Below the pieces are notes generated by a model. The model did not search any database, was not told the origin of the DNA, and saw only the letters and a list, made by a program, of their open reading frames with translations. A DNA stretch of 8,993 nucleotides from Reyranella sp. (lineage in GTDB: Bacteria; Pseudomonadota; Alphaproteobacteria; Reyranellales; Reyranellaceae): assembly GCA_016780605.1 (NCBI GenBank), contig JADHLS010000161.1, forward strand, positions 1 to 8,993, in the 5' to 3' direction. Both the position numbers and the translations under genes were made by a program. This document shows, piece by piece, positions 1-6,431 of this stretch. Positions within the stretch are counted from its first letter, which is position 1; the number at the start of each line of letters is the position of its first letter.

Positions 1-543
1 CCAGGGATGTGGCGCCGTCGCACCGGCAAAAGCGACGATCAGGTCCCAGCGCCCGTCGACGGGGACGCTCGCGTCACCGACGGTGATGTGGGCCGCAGGC
101 CAGTCCTTGAGATTGCGCTCGGCCATCGCCGCCAGCGGCGCATCGATCTCGATGCCGTCGACCCGGCCGTTCGGCCCGACCAGTTCGGCCAGGACGGCCG
201 TGTAATAGCCCGAGCCTGTGCCGATCTGCAGCACGCGCTCGCCGGCCTTGACGGCGATCCGGTCGAAGTGGCGGGCCCACAACAGCGGCTCGCCGATATT
301 GAGCCGGCGCTCCTCGTCGAGGGCGATCAGCACGTTGTGATAGAGCCGGCGCGGATCGGCATCGGGTGTCGTCCAATAGCCGTCGGCGAAGTGCAGGATC
401 CGCCATGGTCCGGGACCGGCGAAGCGCTCGCGCGGCACCGCGGCGAAGGCGTCGATCACGCGCTCGTCCAGAAGATGTCCGATGGCGCGCAGTTCTTCGG
501 CGAACCAGCGGCGGGTCTGCGGAAGGCTGGGCTGGCGGGCCAT
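1..543 (-). CDS. PCMT-like SAM-dependent methyltransferase (protein-L-isoaspartate O-methyltransferase family), C-terminus outside window
   Basis: The 181 visible codons begin at ATG 543 and remain open at base 1, so the C-terminal part is missing. Residues 104-121 carry the class I methyltransferase SAM motif, with LQIGTGSGYYTAVL in the form typical of the PCMT family. An acidic residue pair follows in GIEID (130-134), and DLIV (167-170) matches the beta-4 strand. The PCMT family normally repairs isoaspartyl residues in aged proteins in the cytoplasm by methylating them. Oddity: the region before motif I (residues 66-96) reads LYHNVLIALDEERRLNIGEP. It lacks the GQTIS-QP substrate and catalytic motif of true Pcm enzymes, so repair activity is doubtful and the substrate is unknown. 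The start is supported by AGGAAG about 8 nt upstream. It lies 2 nt after the mlaF stop (TGA-CC-ATG), which suggests coupling to the mla genes. Family assignment is confident; the exact reaction is not. Confidence 0.85.
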   Translation of the reverse strand, partial: MARQPSLPQTRRWFAEELRAIGHLLDERVIDAFAAVPRERFAGPGPWRILHFADGYWTTPDADPRRLYHNVLIALDEERRLNIGEPLLWARHFDRIAVKAGERVLQIGTGSGYYTAVLAELVGPNGRVDGIEIDAPLAAMAERNLKDWPAAHITVGDASVPVDGRWDLIVAFAGATAPHPW

Positions 544-545
544 GG

Positions 546-1316
546 TCAGAGCTTCCTGACCTGCATCTGGATCGGTCCCTCGGCGCGGCCGTGGATGAAC
601 TGGTCGACATGGGCGTCGCCGGAATGGTCGATGTCGGCCACCGGGCCCTGCCAGATCAGCTTGCCCTCGTGCAGCATGGCGATGCGATGGCCGATCTTGC
701 GCGCCGAGGCCATGTCGTGGGTGATCGACACCGCGGTGGCGCCGAGGTCGCTGACGCACTTCACGATCAGGTCGTTGATCACGTCGGCCATGATCGGGTC
801 GAGGCCGGTGGTCGGTTCGTCGAAGAAGATGATCTCGGGCTCGCGGGCGATGGCGCGGGCCAGCGCCACGCGCTTTTGCATGCCGCCGCTCAGCTCGGCG
901 GGGAACAGCTCGCCGATCTCGGGCGCCAGGCCGACATTGCCGAGCTTGGCGATCGCCACCTCGCGCGCCTCGGCAGGCTTCATGCCGTCGCTCTGGATTG
1001 GCCCGAAGGCCACGTTCTCCCAGACGCGCAGCGAATCGAACAATGCGCCGCCCTGGAACAGCATGCCGAACTTGCGCATGACCTGGGAGCGGCCGCTGTC
1101 GGCCAGCCCGACCGTCTCCTGGTCGTCGACCTTGATCGAGCCCGCCTCCGGCCGCATCAGGCCGAGGATGCATTTCAGCAGCACCGACTTGCCGGTGCCC
1201 GAGCCGCCGATCACCACCATCGATTCGCCCTTGGCGACGTCGAGGTCGATGCCGCGCAGGACGTGCTTCGGCCCAAACGATTTGGCGACGCCGCGCAGGG
1301 AGATCTTGGGGGACAT
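546..1316 (-). CDS. mlaF: ABC transporter ATP-binding protein, MlaF type (phospholipid trafficking)
   Basis: The product has 256 aa, a normal length for MlaF. All ABC ATPase motifs are visible: Walker A GGSGTGKS at 37-44, Q-loop Gln88 in LFQGGALFDS, signature LSGGM at 142-146, Walker B IIFFDEP at 162-168, and H-loop His200 in SITHDM. The sequence FQGGALFDSL and the LSGGMQKRVALARA block are characteristic of the MlaF/Ttg2A branch. The protein should sit on the cytoplasmic face of the inner membrane and power the adjacent MlaE-type permease, moving phospholipid between the inner and outer membranes. The direction is still debated for the family. ATG 1316 is chosen because it overlaps the mlaE stop (TGATG, one shared base). 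No clear Shine-Dalgarno is visible, so translation is probably coupled. Neither mlaD nor mlaC follows in the window; the substrate-binding subunits must lie elsewhere if they are present. Confidence 0.93.
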   Translation of the reverse strand: MSPKISLRGVAKSFGPKHVLRGIDLDVAKGESMVVIGGSGTGKSVLLKCILGLMRPEAGSIKVDDQETVGLADSGRSQVMRKFGMLFQGGALFDSLRVWENVAFGPIQSDGMKPAEAREVAIAKLGNVGLAPEIGELFPAELSGGMQKRVALARAIAREPEIIFFDEPTTGLDPIMADVINDLIVKCVSDLGATAVSITHDMASARKIGHRIAMLHEGKLIWQGPVADIDHSGDAHVDQFIHGRAEGPIQMQVRKL

Positions 1317-2095
1317 CAGCGGGCGAAGAAGGCTTCGGTGATGAAGTAGTTGAACGTCAGGATCAGCGCCGAGGCCGACACCACGGCGTTGGTCGTCGCC
1401 GCGCCGACGCCCTGGGCGCCGCCCTTGGATGTGTAGCCGTGGTAGCAGCCCATCAGCGCGATCAGGAAGCCGAACACCGCCGCTTTCACGAGACCCGAGA
1501 AGACGTCCTGGAACTGCAGGAAGTCGATGGTGTTGCGGAGATAGGCGACGTCGTTGAAGTCGAGCTTGTAGACGCCGACCAGAAAGCCGCCCAGCACGCC
1601 GATGATGTCGGCGATCAGCACCAGGATCGGCATGGTAATGATGCCCGCGATCAGGCGCGGCACCACCAGGTACTTGTAGGGATTGGTCGACAGCGTGGTG
1701 AGCGCATCGATCTGCTCGGTGACCCGCATGGTGCCGATCTCGGCCGCCATGGCGGCACCGACGCGGCCGGCCACCATCAAGGCGGCCAGCACCGGCCCCA
1801 GCTCGCGCGTCAGCGACACGACGACGACGTTGGGGATGGCCGATTCGGCGGAGAAGCGGGCAAAGCCGGTGTAGCTCTGCAAGGCCAGCACCATGCCGGT
1901 GAAGATGGCGGTCAGTCCCACGACCGGCAGCGAGTAGTAGCCGATCTCCATCATCTGGCGAAGGATCTGCCGGCTGTACCATGGCGGGCTGAGCGCGCAG
2001 CGCACGGCCTGGAAGGCGAAGGCCGTGACCGCGCCGATCGCCTCCAGGAAGGCGAGCGTCATGCGCCCCAGCAAAGTGACCAGGGGGATGCTCAC
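1316..2095 (-). CDS. mlaE: MlaE family ABC transporter permease (phospholipid trafficking)
   Basis: The product is a 259-aa hydrophobic inner-membrane protein of usual MlaE/Ttg2B length. The family hallmark spans residues 98-122: ELGPVLAALMVAGRVGAAMA followed by AEIGTM. Hydrophobic segments lie at roughly 55-75, 90-115, 145-175, 200-217 and 235-255, with an amphipathic N-terminus (1-35) as in other MlaE proteins. With MlaF it should form the core of a lipid transporter that maintains outer-membrane lipid asymmetry. The start is GTG at 2095, with GGAG about 8 nt upstream. This codon overlaps the alr stop as GTGA. A longer reading frame upstream runs wholly inside alr in another frame and has no family similarity, so it is not used. 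The stop overlaps the mlaF start. Attachment directly behind alr puts a lipid transporter and D-alanine synthesis on one transcript. Confidence 0.94.
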   Translation of the reverse strand: MSIPLVTLLGRMTLAFLEAIGAVTAFAFQAVRCALSPPWYSRQILRQMMEIGYYSLPVVGLTAIFTGMVLALQSYTGFARFSAESAIPNVVVVSLTRELGPVLAALMVAGRVGAAMAAEIGTMRVTEQIDALTTLSTNPYKYLVVPRLIAGIITMPILVLIADIIGVLGGFLVGVYKLDFNDVAYLRNTIDFLQFQDVFSGLVKAAVFGFLIALMGCYHGYTSKGGAQGVGAATTNAVVSASALILTFNYFITEAFFAR

Positions 2096-3264
2096 GCGGC
2101 GTTCTCCGGCTCGTTCTGGGGTTCGCCCGCCGGCTCGTCGGCATAGACGCGGGCATAGCGGCGGCCCAGGGCAGTCATCACCTCGTAGGCATTGGTGCGC
2201 GCATGGTCGGCGAGGTCGTCGGCCGTCATGTGCCGGCCCAGCACCTCGACCAGCGCGCCGGTCTCGCACAGGGGCTCGGGCACTTCGGTCACGTCGATGG
2301 TCACAAGATCCATGGAAATGCGGCCGATCACGGGCACGCGGTGGCCGGCGAGGTGGACATGGGTGCGGTTGATCAGGATACGGAAGTAGCCGTCCGCATA
2401 GCCGAGCGCAATCGTGGCCACGCGGCTCGGCCGGGCCGATCGCCACGCCCCGCCATAGCCGACGGTCTGGAAGGCGTCGATTTGCCGGGTCTGCAGGATG
2501 CGGGCCTGCAGCGTCACCACAGGCAGCATCGGATTGTCGCGACCGGGCAGGGGATTGATGCCGTAGAGCGCGGCGCCCGGCCGCAGCAGGTCGAAGTGAT
2601 AGTCGGGCCCGAGGAAGATGCCGGAGGAATTGGCGAGCGAGGTCGGCGCGCCCGGCATGGCCTTCACGAAGCTGCGGAAGCGCGAGAGCTGCTCGACATT
2701 GATGGTGTTGTTGGGCTCCTCCGATGCCACCAGGTGGCTCATCAGCAGGGCCAGCCTGAGCCCGCGCAGGCGGCCGCGCTCGTTGATCAGGACCTGCGAC
2801 TCGTCGGGACTGAAGCCCAGCCGGTGCATGCCGGTGTCGATATGGATCACTGCATCGAGCGGCCGGTTGAAGCGCTGGGCAGCGGCCCGCCAGGCGTTGA
2901 GCTGGCCGAGATGGTTCAGCACCGGCGTGAGGTCGTGCTCGACGAAATCGGCGTCGGTGTTGGCGAGAAGCCCGTTCAGCACGTAGATCGGGTGCTCGGG
3001 CATGGCCTTGCGGAGCGCGATGCCTTCTTCGAGATGGGCGACGAAGAACTGCCGGCAGCCTTCGGCCGCGAGCCGCGGCCCGACGATCCCCGCGCCGCAG
3101 CCATAGGCATCGGCCTTCAGCACCGCGGCGCAGTCGACCTGGCGGCCGCCCGCCGCCGAGGCGCGACCGGCATCGCGCAGCCCTCGCCAGTTGGCGGCGA
3201 TGGCGCCGAGGTCGACCGTCAGGATCGCGCCTGCGCGCCGGGTGGCGTCGTCGGAGGGGGACAT
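2092..3264 (-). CDS. alr: alanine racemase (PLP-dependent, D-alanine synthesis)
   Basis: The 390-aa product interconverts L- and D-alanine, supplying D-Ala for peptidoglycan in the cytoplasm. The PLP Schiff-base lysine is Lys50 in AAVLKADAYGCG. The barrel motif HIDTGMHRLGF (141-151) contains the conserved Arg148. The second catalytic residue is Tyr270 in TVGYGGAW, followed by the typical IALGYADGY (285-293) and the GRISMDL block (314-320). The C-terminus ends in an acidic, Pro/Glu-rich tail (about 376-390). ATG 3264 is preferred. An in-frame ATG at 3357 would add 31 residues encoded by the inverted repeat, rich in Gly, Pro and Arg and unlike any Alr. The Shine-Dalgarno before ATG 3264 is weak (AAGAG at 3276-3272) and mostly inside the repeat arm. 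The 3' end overlaps mlaE by four bases. It is not possible to tell from sequence whether this is the only alanine racemase in the genome. Confidence 0.96.
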   Translation of the reverse strand: MSPSDDATRRAGAILTVDLGAIAANWRGLRDAGRASAAGGRQVDCAAVLKADAYGCGAGIVGPRLAAEGCRQFFVAHLEEGIALRKAMPEHPIYVLNGLLANTDADFVEHDLTPVLNHLGQLNAWRAAAQRFNRPLDAVIHIDTGMHRLGFSPDESQVLINERGRLRGLRLALLMSHLVASEEPNNTINVEQLSRFRSFVKAMPGAPTSLANSSGIFLGPDYHFDLLRPGAALYGINPLPGRDNPMLPVVTLQARILQTRQIDAFQTVGYGGAWRSARPSRVATIALGYADGYFRILINRTHVHLAGHRVPVIGRISMDLVTIDVTEVPEPLCETGALVEVLGRHMTADDLADHARTNAYEVMTALGRRYARVYADEPAGEPQNEPENAA

Positions 3265-3272
3265 GCAGCTAC

Positions 3273-3359
3273 TCTTGCCGGACCGCGGGCCTCCAGGCCC
3301 GCAGCTTCTCGGTCGATGCGACGATATGAGCGGGCCTGGAGGCCCGCGGTCCGGCAAGA
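3273..3359. repeat. Perfect 30-bp inverted repeat, REP-like doublet
   Basis: Arms at 3273-3302 and 3330-3359 are exact reverse complements with a 27-nt spacer. Each arm also contains its own 8-bp palindromic hairpin with a 2-nt loop: GCGGGCCT (3285-3292) with AGGCCCGC (3295-3302), mirrored in the other arm. A small GC-rich hairpin unit repeated in inverted orientation in an intergenic gap is the architecture of REP/BIME elements. The element occupies nearly all of the 99 bp between the dnaB stop and the alr start. No T-run follows on the minus strand, so it is not a standard intrinsic terminator, though it could block exonucleases or attenuate read-through from dnaB into alr. Confidence 0.85.
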
Positions 3360-3363
3360 CAAC

Positions 3364-4896
3364 TCATTCGAACACCGGGCCCGGGCCGTCGGCGTCGGCC
3401 GGGAGGTTGCCGAACTTGGTGAACTGGCCTTCGAAGGCCAGACGCACGATGCCGGTGGGGCCGTGGCGCTGCTTGGCCACGATCACCTCGGCCTTGCCGT
3501 AGGTTTGCTCGCAACGCTGGCGCCAGGCTTCGTGGCGCTCATTGAAGCGCTGGTCGCTTTCCTCGGCGCGACGCGCGGGCTCGGAGCGCGTGAGGTAGTA
3601 CTCCTCGCGATAGACGAACATGACGACGTCGGCGTCCTGCTCGATCGAGCCCGATTCACGCAGGTCAGCGAGCTGCGGGCGCTTGTCCTCGCGCTGCTCG
3701 ACGGCGCGGCTGAGCTGCGACAGCGCCAGCACGGGCACGTCGAGCTCCTTGGCGAGCGTCTTGAGACCGCGCGTGATCTCGGAGACCTCCTGCACGCGAT
3801 TGTCCTGGCGGTTCTTGCCCGAGGGCGAGAGCAGCTGCAGGTAATCGACCACCAGCAGGCCGAGCCCATGCGTGCGCTTCAGCCGGCGGGCGCGGGTGCG
3901 AAGCGCCGCGATCGACAGCGCCGGCGTGTCATCGATGAAGAAGTTGAGATGCTCGAGCTCGTGGCTGACCGACAGGACCCTGTCGAAGTCGGCGCTGATC
4001 AGCTCGCCCTTGCGGATCTTCTCCGACGGCACCTCGGCCTGCTCGGCCAGCATGCGGGTGGCGAGCTGCTCGGACGACATTTCGAGCGAGAAGAAGCCGA
4101 CGACAGCGCCGTCGACCGCCTTGGGGCGGCCATCGACGATCTCCTCGCGATAGGCGCGGGCGGCGTTGAAGGCGATGTTCGTGGCGAGCGCCGTCTTTCC
4201 CATCGAGGGGCGGCCGGCAAGGATGATCAGGTCGGACTTGTGCAGGCCGCCCAGCAACTGGTCGAGCTGGAACAGCCCGGAGGCAACGCCGGTCAGCTGG
4301 CCGACCCGGTGGTAGGCGGCCTCGGCCGCCACCGTCGCCTCGGTGAGCGCGACGCGGAACGCCTTGAAGCCGCCCTCGGTCTGGCCGGTGCTGGCAAGGT
4401 CGTAGAGCTTCTTCTCGGCAAGCTCGATCTGGTTCAGCGCGGTTTCATCGACGTCGCCGGTACCGAAGGCGCCGTTGACCACGGTCTCGCCGATGTCGAT
4501 CAGCTGGCGGCGCAGGTAGAGGTCGTGCACCGCCTGGCCGAAGGCCGCGGCGTCGATCACGTGCACGGAGGCCGCCGCCAGCCGCGCCAGATAGCCCGCA
4601 CCGCCCGCCGCCTTCATGTCCTCGTCCTGCTCGACATAGGTCTTGAGCGTGACGGCGCTGACGATCTGGCCGCGCTCGATCAGCTTCGACAGCGAATCGT
4701 AGAGCTTGCCATGCAGCGGATCGGCGAAGTGCTCGGGCCGCAGGAACTCCGCGACGCGCTGGTAGGCGGCATTGTTGATCAGGATGGCGCCCAGCAGCGC
4801 CTGCTCCGCCTCGAAATTGTGCGGCGGCTCGCGCAGGCGGACATCTTCGGCGCCAGGCAGGCGCGTGACGTTCGAGGGGTCTTTCATTGGCTCCAT
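3364..4896 (-). CDS. dnaB: replicative DNA helicase DnaB
   Basis: The 510-aa hexameric 5'-3' helicase unwinds DNA at the replication fork and binds primase. The N-terminal domain (about 24-125) starts with PHNFEAEQALLGAIL, typical of DnaB. The RecA-like C-terminal domain has Walker A GRPSMGKT (228-235), the SLEM segment with the putative catalytic Glu272, Walker B LLVVDYLQLL (347-356), and the conserved block ALSQLSRAVEQREDKRP (391-407). The arginine-finger region AKQRHGPTG lies at 474-482. A segment around 434-468 (SEPARRAEESDQRFNERHEA) is a charged insertion common in alphaproteobacterial DnaB. No intein is present. The start could be ATG 4896 or ATG 4887. The first is preferred because AAGAAG lies at a workable distance upstream, while GGAG before the second is only 3 nt away. 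Together with rpsF-rpsR-rplI and alr this is a common alphaproteobacterial neighbourhood. Confidence 0.97.
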   Translation of the reverse strand: MEPMKDPSNVTRLPGAEDVRLREPPHNFEAEQALLGAILINNAAYQRVAEFLRPEHFADPLHGKLYDSLSKLIERGQIVSAVTLKTYVEQDEDMKAAGGAGYLARLAAASVHVIDAAAFGQAVHDLYLRRQLIDIGETVVNGAFGTGDVDETALNQIELAEKKLYDLASTGQTEGGFKAFRVALTEATVAAEAAYHRVGQLTGVASGLFQLDQLLGGLHKSDLIILAGRPSMGKTALATNIAFNAARAYREEIVDGRPKAVDGAVVGFFSLEMSSEQLATRMLAEQAEVPSEKIRKGELISADFDRVLSVSHELEHLNFFIDDTPALSIAALRTRARRLKRTHGLGLLVVDYLQLLSPSGKNRQDNRVQEVSEITRGLKTLAKELDVPVLALSQLSRAVEQREDKRPQLADLRESGSIEQDADVVMFVYREEYYLTRSEPARRAEESDQRFNERHEAWRQRCEQTYGKAEVIVAKQRHGPTGIVRLAFEGQFTKFGNLPADADGPGPVFE

Positions 4897-4999
4897 GGCA
4901 GAGCTTCTTATGAAAACGAGGGGGACGTTCTCTACCGCAAATACGGTTGGGTCAGGACAATACCCTGAAAGCCGGGGACAAGTCCTCTTCCGGGCGGCG
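4897..4999. other. Intergenic region upstream of dnaB with degenerate GGGGAC repeats
   Basis: This gap must hold the end of the cfa transcript and any dnaB promoter, but I cannot identify a convincing -35/-10 pair on the minus strand. On the plus strand it contains two related segments: GGGGACGTTCTCTACCG (4921-4937) and GGGGACAAGTCCTCTTCCG (4974-4992). They align over their length with a 2-nt gap and two substitutions. Between them is a 5-bp hairpin, TCAGG (4952-4956) with CCTGA (4964-4968). Base composition is less GC-rich than in the flanking genes. This looks like a decayed interspersed repeat, but the identity is uncertain. Confidence 0.4.
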
Positions 5000-6238
5000 C
5001 TACTCCGCCGCCATCGACCGCGTGACCTTGATGCCCTTCTCCGCGTCCAGCATGTAGTCGCGCGTGAGCGGTGCGGCGGTCTGCCGGCGCGCCAACTGCA
5101 GCTGGAAGACCATCTGGTTCATGTACCGGAAGGAGATCTCACAGCCGGCCAGGTAGAACTCCCACATGCGGCAGAAGCGGTCGTCGTAGCCCGCCAGCTG
5201 CTTGATGCGGTCGCGGTTGGCGAGGAAGCGCTGGCGCCAGTGGCGCAGGGTCTCGGCATAGTGCAGGCGGATGATCTCGATGTCGGTGACCCACAGGCCC
5301 ACCTTCTCGATCGCCGACAGGACCTCGGACAGGGCGGGCGTGTAGCCGCCGGGGAAGATGTACTTGCGCAGCCAGGTGTTGGTGCCGCCCGGTGGCTCCA
5401 TGCGGCCGATCGAATGCAGCAGCATGACGCCGTCGTCGGCCAGAAGCTCCTTCACCTTGGTGAAGAACTCCACGTAATGGGCCGAGCCGACATGCTCGAA
5501 CATGCCGACCGAGACGATGCGGTCGTAGTGGCCGGGCTCCTGTCGATAATCCAGCAGCTTGAAGCGCACGTGATCGGCGATGCCGCCCTCGAGCGCGCGC
5601 CGGCTGGAGACGGCGTGCTGTTCCTTCGACAGGGTGACGCCGGTCACGTCGACGCCGAACTGCTGGCCGAGGAAAAGTCCCAGCCCGCCCCAGCCGGAGC
5701 CGATGTCGAGCACGCGCTGGCCGGGCTGCAGCAGCATCTTGGCGGCGATGTGCTGCTTCTTCAGGAGCTGCGCTTCTTCCAGAGGCTCGTCGCCGTTCTT
5801 GAAGTAGGCGCAGGAGTACTGGCGGTCGCGGTCGAGGAAGAAGTCGTAGAGCTGGTCCTTGAGGTCGTAGTGATGCGCCACGTTGCGCTCGGCCTTGCCG
5901 ATCGGATTGTACTGCTCCAGCACCCGCAGCCAGCGCTGCAGGGTGTATGACCACTTCACCATGAGCGTTGCTTCGAGGGCCGCCATGTTGCGGCCGAGCA
6001 GGTCGAGCAGGTCGTAGATGTCGCCGCCTTCGACCGTCAGCAGCCCGTCCATGTAGGCCTCGCCGAGGGCGAGCCTTGGTCGCAGCGCCAGCCTGATGCC
6101 GGTCCACCAGGTGTGAACGCGAATAGTAAGAGCGGGGCCCGGTCGCGCGCCGTCAACGCGGTGGCACCTGCCGGCCGCGTCGATGATTGAAAGCTGGCCT
6201 TCGCCCAGTACGCGGGCGAGAACACGAGCCAACAGCAT
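5000..6238 (-). CDS. cfa: cyclopropane-fatty-acyl-phospholipid synthase family protein
   Basis: The 412-aa protein matches the SAM-dependent synthases that add a methylene bridge to double bonds in membrane phospholipid acyl chains, acting at the inner-membrane surface. The SAM site VLDIGSGWGGLGLFL lies at 176-190. Residues corresponding to the E. coli Cfa active site and bicarbonate pocket are visible: Cys143 in YSCAYF, Glu248 in GMFEHVG, His275 in LLHSIG, and Tyr327 in HYAETL. The YIFPGG motif (293-298) and the AHHYDL motif (121-126) are also family hallmarks. ATG 6238 is supported by AAGGG about 7 nt upstream. The gene appears monocistronic: the ribosomal operon ends in a terminator upstream and a 103-bp gap precedes dnaB. 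Related family members can act as other lipid methyltransferases, so cyclopropanation is likely but not proven. Confidence 0.92.
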   Translation of the reverse strand: MLLARVLARVLGEGQLSIIDAAGRCHRVDGARPGPALTIRVHTWWTGIRLALRPRLALGEAYMDGLLTVEGGDIYDLLDLLGRNMAALEATLMVKWSYTLQRWLRVLEQYNPIGKAERNVAHHYDLKDQLYDFFLDRDRQYSCAYFKNGDEPLEEAQLLKKQHIAAKMLLQPGQRVLDIGSGWGGLGLFLGQQFGVDVTGVTLSKEQHAVSSRRALEGGIADHVRFKLLDYRQEPGHYDRIVSVGMFEHVGSAHYVEFFTKVKELLADDGVMLLHSIGRMEPPGGTNTWLRKYIFPGGYTPALSEVLSAIEKVGLWVTDIEIIRLHYAETLRHWRQRFLANRDRIKQLAGYDDRFCRMWEFYLAGCEISFRYMNQMVFQLQLARRQTAAPLTRDYMLDAEKGIKVTRSMAAE

Positions 6239-6368
6239 TGCCGAACCCTTCGGGGCGTTATCCTCAGTTGAAATGTTAATCCAGATGGCAAATTCAAGGC
6301 AAAGGGGTGAACGCTAAATCCGCCTGGCGAATGTAGAAATCGCGGCGTCCCCCAATCTTGTACCCCCC
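6239..6368 (-). promoter_or_regulatory. Upstream region of cfa, presumed to contain its promoter
   Basis: The region lies between the terminator of the ribosomal operon and the cfa start, and is clearly more AT-rich than the surrounding genes, particularly at 6263-6320. Because the terminator isolates cfa, a promoter is expected here. The best minus-strand candidate is TTGCCT followed after 17 nt by TTAACA (about 6270-6300). The -10 match is poor, so I do not assert it. No RpoE/ChrR-type motif stood out by eye. Confidence 0.35.
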
Positions 6369-6406
6369 AAAGAAAAACGCCTGCCACCGGAGGTCGGTGA
6401 CAGGCG
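6369..6406 (-). terminator. Rho-independent terminator of the rpsF-rpsR-rplI operon
   Basis: Read on the minus strand, an 11-bp stem is formed by 6406-6396 (CGCCTGTCACC) and 6388-6378 (GGTGGCAGGCG), with a single G-U pair and a 7-nt loop. The stem is followed at once by TTTTTCTTT (6377-6369). It begins 25 nt beyond the rplI stop codon. This is the clearest intrinsic terminator in the window. Confidence 0.93.
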
Positions 6407-6431
6407 CCAGAACGAGGGCCGTGAGGGCTCG

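Noticed and set aside
7..1349. Plus-strand open frames of 444 and 327 codons across mlaF and the methyltransferase
   Set aside because: They are antisense shadows of two genes with clear motifs; neither shows a domain nor a sensible start context.
2096..2446. N-terminal extension of mlaE into alr
   Set aside because: The upstream part is an out-of-frame reading of alr with Arg/Pro-rich composition; the GTG at 2095 with its own ribosome binding site gives the normal MlaE length.
3265..3357. N-terminal extension of alr to ATG 3357
   Set aside because: The extra 31 residues are a translation of the inverted repeat and give Gly/Pro/Arg-rich sequence unlike Alr N-termini, so ATG 3264 was kept.
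3273..3359. Inverted repeat as an intrinsic terminator of dnaB
   Set aside because: The stem is strong but no T-run follows on the minus strand; the sequence after it is GTAGCTGC and then the alr start codon.
2203..4968. A 921-codon plus-strand open frame antisense to alr and dnaB
   Set aside because: It lies opposite two genes with complete catalytic motifs, and its protein is low-complexity, rich in Gly, Ala, Arg and Asp, without recognisable domains. High GC at third codon positions suppresses stops in the antisense frame.
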